A DNA stretch of 10,756 nt from an uncultured bacterium (GTDB lineage: Bacteria > Actinomycetota > Coriobacteriia > Coriobacteriales > Coriobacteriaceae), in NCBI GenBank assembly GCA_905216045.1, contig CAJMSL010000057.1:1-10756 (forward strand), given 5' to 3'. The notes below the pieces were generated by a model. It was not told the DNA's origin. It worked only from the letters and a program-made list of their open reading frames with translations, and made no database searches. Positions 6,667-10,756 of the stretch are shown piece after piece. How positions within the stretch are numbered: the first letter of the stretch is position 1; each line of letters begins with the position of its first letter. The translations under genes and the position numbers were made by a program.

Positions 6667-6759
6667 TTTTATCCAGAGTCGGGGTAGAGAGTTGGCTCCA
6701 CGATCCCGACGCCAACCGGCCAAGAGGCACGGTGGCCCTGCCAACATCGATGAAAGGAG
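6667..6759 (+). ncRNA. SAM-I-superfamily riboswitch (SAM-I/IV-like), translational
   Basis: The leader matches the S-box core element by element. P1 is TTTTATC (6667-6673) with GATGAAA (6749-6755). J1/2 is ATCCAGAG. P2 is GTCGGG (6678-6683) with CCCGAC (6705-6710). A kink-turn has AGA (6686-6688) opposite ACGA (6700-6703), capped by GAG/CTC around the loop TTGG; the stretch AGAGAGTTGGCTCCACGA aligns with the same segment of known S-boxes. CAACC (6713-6717) follows P2. P3 is ACCG-GCC / GGC-A-CGGT around AAGA (6715-6733), with the usual CACGGTG. The P2 loop can pair with GCCAAC (6740-6745) as the pseudoknot. P4 is missing, as in SAM-I/IV-type variants. P1 overlaps the Shine-Dalgarno AAAGGAG (6753-6759), so ligand binding would block translation. 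Confidence 0.75.
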
Positions 6760-6764
6760 TCCGT

Positions 6765-7193
6765 ATGGACAATTTCTCCGTGCGCAGTGAGCGCAACTTC
6801 CACAACCTGGCAACCAAGCCAAAACGAATGCATCTTCTGGACGAGCCGAGCGGCTATGCCTCGGCCATGGTCAAGAGCAGCCTCTCCCACCAGATGCGCT
6901 TTACGGTGCAGGTGCTCGAGGAAGAGCTCTGTGCTGCTGGCGACCCGCACGTACTACAGATTAAGCTGCCCAGAAACGACTCGCGTGAGCCGTCCAGCTG
7001 GAAACTCTTCGCCGACGGCGTGTGCGTTGCGGACGGATCCGGCACCTTTGTTATGGATGCTATCGACCAGGGCATGATACAAGCCTGTAAGACATGGGGA
7101 GATCACGACGTATTTGCCGACATCGCAGAGGCAATCGTTCTAAGCAAAGCTGCATTTGATATCAAGGAGCGCGCTTGTCAGACGCTTTCATAA
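6765..7193 (+). CDS. Unrecognised 142-residue protein behind a SAM-type riboswitch
   Basis: I do not recognise this protein. It is a soluble, mixed-charge 142-residue chain with no signal peptide or membrane segment. The middle (about residues 43-105) has alternating hydrophobic strands such as MRFTVQVL (44-51) and HVLQIKLP (62-69), and the C-terminal third looks helical. The frame is open further upstream to 6492, but ATG 6765 has AAAGGAG ending 5 nt before it and sits directly after the riboswitch fold, which fixes the start. If the leader really binds SAM, the gene is expected to be off when SAM is plentiful, suggesting a role in methionine or sulphur metabolism, transport, or a response to it. 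No homology supports any of these. The stop is followed in the same frame by a further coding-like stretch to 7299. Confidence 0.65.
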   Translation: MDNFSVRSERNFHNLATKPKRMHLLDEPSGYASAMVKSSLSHQMRFTVQVLEEELCAAGDPHVLQIKLPRNDSREPSSWKLFADGVCVADGSGTFVMDAIDQGMIQACKTWGDHDVFADIAEAIVLSKAAFDIKERACQTLS

Positions 7194-7299
7194 ATCGCAT
7201 GGACAGTTGGTCGGTTCCACGCCCAGCACCTGATCGAGGGCATGGTCGCCGCCGGGGTAGACCCGATGCTGGAAGATCTTCTCAGCGCTCCCGCGTAGA
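7194..7299 (+). pseudogene. Possible coding remnant in frame after the stop
   Basis: Directly after TAA 7191-7193, the same frame stays open to TAG 7297-7299 and reads as plausible protein, WTVGRFHAQHLIEGMVAAGV, then DPMLEDLLSAPA. The composition and periodicity look helical and native rather than random. It has no start codon with a ribosome binding site. It may be the C-terminal piece of a lost gene, or of a longer form of the preceding protein cut by a nonsense change. I cannot name the family. Confidence 0.3.
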
Positions 7300-7719
7300 T
7301 TAATCGAGCGCTCTATCGACAAAGATGCATCTACCATAACGGCATGGGGCGTGCTCGCCTTGTACCGACCCCAACCAATCCCGTCGGCGCGACTGCAGTC
7401 TCAAACAACCACCGGCACCATCCATCCGCACACGAGAGGCGATGGGCACAGGCGAACCCCTCAACCTCGCTATTCGTACGCTTCATCAGTGTATCCACAT
7501 CCACATCAAAAGAATCCGAAAGACATCCCCCGCTAAGAAAACGCTTCTGAACATCTCGCTTTGCAGGCAAAGCCGCACCGGAGTGATGCAGAGGCCTGCG
7601 CAGGGTTTCACGGGTCCCCTTGACGCTGCCTAGCGGAAGTGCCACCCGGCATCCCTTCCATAACGCACGGGTAAACAAAGGGAAATAGCGCCACCCACCG
7701 CGCAAGGAAGGACGCCACC
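7300..7719. other. Intergenic stretch of low coding content before the recombinase
   Basis: No gene is convincing here. A minus-strand frame is open at 7331-7705 (124 codons from a TTG), but it has no good ribosome binding site, is rich in Arg, Trp and Cys, and matches no family I know. Several short palindromes are present: GCTTTGC (7558-7564) and GCAAAGC (7567-7573) with a 2-nt gap, and CCTGCGCAGG (7595-7604). The stretch may be a structured intergenic element or the decayed edge of the mobile locus to its right. The recombinase ribosome binding site, AAGGAAGG (7704-7711), lies at its end. Confidence 0.4.
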
Positions 7720-8703
7720 ATGGATCTCACGAAAACGGCTAGAGAAATTACCCGCCTCATGCTCCCCTACCTGACCACGCAGCAGAACCGCCAGCTCAAA
7801 AAGGTTTTATCGCACTGCCTTTTCGATGAAAACCAGTTAGCTGAGAACAGCGGCGACAGTGACAACAAATCATTCCTCGATCTTTTTCTGTCCGCGAAAC
7901 GCCTCGAAGGTTGCTCGGATAGGACTGTCGCCTACTACGAAGCAACCATTAATAAACTGCTTGAATCGTTCGACACGCCAGCCTGCGACCTGGGAACCGA
8001 AGAGATTAGGTCCTATCTTTCCGACTATCAGCAAAAAGCCGGCGTCAGTCGCGTCACCGTCGACAATGTCCGAAGAATCATCTCAAGCTTCTACTCATGG
8101 CTCGAAGATGAAGACCATATCATCAAGAGTCCGGTTAGACGCATTAAAAGGGTCAAGGCCCCACAACCCATTAAGGAAACGTATAGCGATGAAGTCGTTG
8201 AGATTCTTTGTGATAACTGCGGGTCGCCCCGAAACCTTGCCCTGATCGACCTGTTGCGCTCCACGGGCATGCGTGTGGGCGAACTTGTCTCGTTGGACAG
8301 GAGCTCTGTCGACACCATCAATCGTGAGTGCACCGTACACGGCAAGGGAAATAAGGTCCGCATCGTCTATTTTGACGCAAAGACTTAAGTCCAAATCGAG
8401 AATTACCTGTCTACCCGAATGGACAGCTCGGAAGCACTCTTCGTGTCGAGCAAGGCGCCACACGAGAGGCTACAAATTGGCGGCGTCGAGGCGCTGCTTA
8501 GAAAACTGGGGCGCGAGCTTGATTTAGGAAGGGTCCACCCTCATAAGTTCAGAAGAACGCTTGCCACAAAGGCAATCGACAAAGGAATGCCCATCGAACA
8601 AGTCCAGGTGCTCCTTGGCCATAAAAAAATAGACACCACATTAAGGTACGCAATGGTCGACCAGCGCAATGTCAAAGCATCCCACCGCAGGTACCTAACT
8701 TAA
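7720..8703 (+). pseudogene. Tyrosine recombinase (XerC/D-like) with an in-frame stop
   Basis: This is a 327-codon phage-integrase-family recombinase of the kind that shuffles hsdS genes. An N-terminal SAM-like core-binding domain (about residues 50-135) precedes the catalytic domain. R185 in STGMRVGEL and K209 in HGKGNK lie before a TAA at codon 223 (8386-8388). After it the same frame continues without a gap for 104 codons and carries the rest of the active site: H275 and R278 in HPHKFRRT, H301 in LLGHKK, and the nucleophile Y310 in TTLRYAMV. A single base change (AAA or CAA to TAA) explains it. The shortened 222-residue product lacks the nucleophile and should be inactive unless the stop is read through. 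The start is supported by AAGGAAGG 8 nt upstream. It lies tail to tail with the inverted hsdS piece. Confidence 0.88.
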
Positions 8704-9232
8704 ATTTCGATTTGTCGACCTGGGCGACGAAGTCGGCGAACTCCTGTTGGAGCTCGAGCGGAGGAACCGGAACCGGCAGCCTTGCCAGCTGAGTTTTAGG
8801 GATGTTGACCATGGATTTTGCCGATCCGTGGGCCATGCCTTGAATTAAATCGAGGCCACGGTCACTTCTCATGTACGCAAGTAAATACAGCGCGTTGACA
8901 TCCTTCGGTTTCATACGAAAGACGAGATCGGGAAACATAAGGCCCCTCACTTCGTTTGGAACATAAACGGTTGTGCCAACTAGCTCAGGCGTATTTTTGC
9001 GTGCAAACAAGAGGTCACCCTTTTCGACCTCTTTTATAGACATGAAGTTGTCTTTAGAAATCACTTTGTTTTCGGAGGCGACAAAAGTACCTGAAGATAG
9101 CGCGCTCAGCTTAAGGACCCCAAAACCACCAACTCCTCGTGGGCCTTCTCCGCAATTCATACTTTTACCGGTATCAATGGAATCAACGCACTCCGATAGG
9201 GGCTTGAAACCCCATTTCTCATCCCCAAACAT
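8672..9232 (-). CDS. hsdS: Inverted, silent half-hsdS (type I specificity subunit)
   Basis: This encodes the second half of a type I specificity subunit: one target recognition domain (about residues 5-150) and the C-terminal conserved helix with GSAKSMVNIPKTQL (136-149) and PVPPLELQQEFADFVAQVDK (155-174). Upstream of ATG 9232 the frame still reads KSQFVEM (from 9250), the classic end of the central HsdS conserved repeat, and stays open to a stop at 9284-9286. So the piece is cut out of a longer gene and the ATG is internal. There is no ribosome binding site before it. At the other end the HsdS sequence stops after DKSKF and runs 32 bp into the end of the recombinase. Full HsdS proteins are about twice as long, with two recognition domains. 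It is best read as a silent cassette for exchange with an active hsdS beyond the right edge. Confidence 0.8.
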   Translation of the reverse strand: MFGDEKWGFKPLSECVDSIDTGKSMNCGEGPRGVGGFGVLKLSALSSGTFVASENKVISKDNFMSIKEVEKGDLLFARKNTPELVGTTVYVPNEVRGLMFPDLVFRMKPKDVNALYLLAYMRSDRGLDLIQGMAHGSAKSMVNIPKTQLARLPVPVPPLELQQEFADFVAQVDKSKFKLGTCGGML

Positions 9233-9290
9233 TTCGACAAATTGTGATTTACAGACGCAGGATGTCTGAATGGGCGGCGATGCTCAGCTC

Positions 9291-9356
9291 ATTTATCTCG
9301 GCAAATATGACGGTATAATCACAAGGGCTGTAATTTGTATTTTTGAGCTCATAGGT
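9291..9356 (+). promoter_or_regulatory. Putative hsdM promoter and ribosome binding site
   Basis: A consensus -10 TATAAT lies at 9314-9319. The hexamer 17 bp upstream, ATTTAT at 9291-9296, is a poor -35. Transcription would begin near 9326. A short AGGT at 9353-9356 lies 6 nt before the hsdM ATG and is a weak ribosome binding site. Confidence 0.4.
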
Positions 9357-9362
9357 ACCTGA

Positions 9363-10756
9363 ATGACTGAAGAACCGATAAGTAAATCCGAGCTGGGAAA
9401 CCACTTACTCGGAGCCTGCGATATCCTGCGTGGCCCCATCAACCAGGACGAGTACAAGAGCTACATCACACCGCTGCTCTTCTTCAAGCGCATCTCCGAC
9501 GTCTACGACGAGGAGACCACCGAAGCTCTAGAGATGTCGGACGGAGACGAAGACTACGCCGCCCTGCCCGAAAACCACAGCTTCGCGGTGCCGGACGGCT
9601 GCCATTGGCAGGACGTGCGCAACACCGGCGCAAACGTCGGCAAGGCAATCGTAGACGCCATGGTAGGAATCGAACGAGCCAACCCCGATACCCTCAGCGG
9701 CCTCTTCAGTAGCTTTGACGATGCGAGCTGGACAGACAAAGGCAAGCTCTCCGACGAGCGCCTGAAGGACCTCGTCGAGCACTTCTCAGCAAAGAAGTTC
9801 GGCAACAGAAACTACAGCGCCGACATGATGGGCGACGCCTACGAATACCTGATCAAGAAGTTCGCCGACATGCAGAAGAAGAACGCCGGCGAGTTCTACA
9901 CCCCGCGCGAAATCGTCAAGATGATGGTCTCCCTGCTTGAGCCGAAACCTGGCGAGACCGTCTATGACCCCGCCTGCGGCACGGGCGGTATGCTCATCGA
10001 AGCCGTGCGGCAGATGGACAACTCCAAGCTAGCTTACGGAAAGCTCTATGGCCAAGAGAAGAACCTCAGCACGTCCGCCATAGCGCGAATGAACCTGTAT
10101 CTCCACGGCGCGAAGGACTTCCGCATCGCCCAGGGCGACACCCTGCGCGAGCCCGCCTTCCTTGCCGGGAACACCCTCAGGTCGTTCGACTGCGTCCTCG
10201 CCAATCCACCCTTCTCCCTTAAGAACTGGGGATCCGCAGAGTTCTCCTCGGACCCATGGGGCCGCAACATCTGGGGTGTCCCCACCGACAAGTCGGCGGA
10301 CTTCGCATGGGTGCAGCATATGGTCTGCTCCATGGACGAGAAGAGCGGTCGCTGCGCCGTAGTGCTGCCCCAGGGCGCACTGTTCCACGGCGGCAAGGAG
10401 GGTGCCATCCGCAAGGAGTTGCTCAAGTCAGACAAGGTCGAGGCAGTGATCTCGCTCGCGAGCGGCGTCTTCTACAGCACCGGCGTCTCCGCCTGCGTGC
10501 TGTTCCTCCGGATTGACAAGCCTCCGGCGCATCGGGGCCGCGGCTGCATCATCGACGGTACCGAGATCTTCACCGCCCAGCGCGCGCAGAACATGATCAC
10601 GGAGGAGAACGCTCAGGAGATGCTCTCCCTCTATCAATCCTACGAACCCGTCGTAGAGAAGTGCGCCATCGCGACGCTCGATGATATAGAGCGCGAGGGT
10701 TACGTGCTCTCGGCGAACAATTACGTCGAAAGAAGGCGCGAGGAGATCGAGCCGCC
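9363..10756 (+). CDS. hsdM: Type I restriction-modification methylase subunit HsdM (partial)
   Basis: This is the N-6 adenine methyltransferase subunit of a type I restriction-modification system; 464 residues are visible before the window ends. The N-terminal HsdM helical domain is recognisable at about residues 10-165 (LLGACDILRG, then YITPLLFFKRISDVYDEE). The catalytic domain follows with the entry GEFYTPREIV (176-185), the SAM-binding motif I DPACGTGGM (202-210), motif IV NPPFS (281-285), and VVLPQGALFHGG (333-344). It uses SAM to methylate adenine in a sequence chosen by HsdS and, with HsdR, forms the restriction complex. An hsdS and hsdR are expected to the right. The reverse-oriented half-hsdS and the recombinase immediately upstream suggest methylation specificity that varies, or once varied. 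The frame has no disruption in view. The start ATG has only a weak ribosome binding site. Confidence 0.93.
   Translation, partial: MTEEPISKSELGNHLLGACDILRGPINQDEYKSYITPLLFFKRISDVYDEETTEALEMSDGDEDYAALPENHSFAVPDGCHWQDVRNTGANVGKAIVDAMVGIERANPDTLSGLFSSFDDASWTDKGKLSDERLKDLVEHFSAKKFGNRNYSADMMGDAYEYLIKKFADMQKKNAGEFYTPREIVKMMVSLLEPKPGETVYDPACGTGGMLIEAVRQMDNSKLAYGKLYGQEKNLSTSAIARMNLYLHGAKDFRIAQGDTLREPAFLAGNTLRSFDCVLANPPFSLKNWGSAEFSSDPWGRNIWGVPTDKSADFAWVQHMVCSMDEKSGRCAVVLPQGALFHGGKEGAIRKELLKSDKVEAVISLASGVFYSTGVSACVLFLRIDKPPAHRGRGCIIDGTEIFTAQRAQNMITEENAQEMLSLYQSYEPVVEKCAIATLDDIEREGYVLSANNYVERRREEIEP

Noticed and set aside
7636..7650. T-box leader on the minus strand
   Set aside because: GGGTGGCAC resembles the T-box core, but two extra bases interrupt it and I see no specifier stem or downstream synthetase gene.

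Overview
This high-GC window looks like a Coriobacteriia (Collinsella-type) gut actinobacterial chromosome. That is inferred from the gene set (dpaL and ygeY beside a YheO/DauR-type regulator, a DUF4143 ATPase, a type I methylase locus), the GC-rich codon use and the regular purine-rich ribosome binding sites; no marker gene here proves it.

Layout. (1) 1-303: the 3' end of an unrecognised gene, a strong two-way terminator, then three perfect hairpins in a row. (2) 304-3923: an amino-acid catabolism unit. dpaL (diaminopropionate ammonia-lyase) and ygeY (M20-family hydrolase) run leftward as a likely operon. A PAS/HTH regulator of the YheO/DauR type runs rightward from a shared 276-bp divergent region, which holds a repeated 15-mer that could be its operator. 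(3) 4050-5036: an Ala/Pro-rich protein with a single membrane segment and no known function. (4) 5074-6396, minus strand: an AAA ATPase with a DUF4143-type C-terminus, preceded by four copies of a motif at exact 33-bp spacing. (5) 6570-7193: a 15-bp inverted repeat, then a leader that folds as a SAM-I-superfamily riboswitch whose closing helix overlaps the Shine-Dalgarno sequence of an unrecognised 142-residue gene. (6) 7194-7719: low coding content, with a possible coding remnant. (7) 7720-10756: a type I restriction-modification locus with the layout of a phase-variable one. It has a tyrosine recombinase broken by one in-frame TAA, an inverted promoterless half-hsdS cassette tail to tail with it, and hsdM running off the right edge.

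How they work together. DpaL makes pyruvate and ammonia from 2,3-diaminopropionate, and the divergent PAS regulator probably senses a related ligand and controls the pair. The recombinase probably once swapped the silent hsdS half-gene with an expressed hsdS beyond the window, changing the sequence the HsdM/HsdS complex methylates; the nonsense codon suggests this is now locked or weakened. The most surprising item is the riboswitch-like leader in front of a gene with no recognised link to methionine or SAM metabolism.
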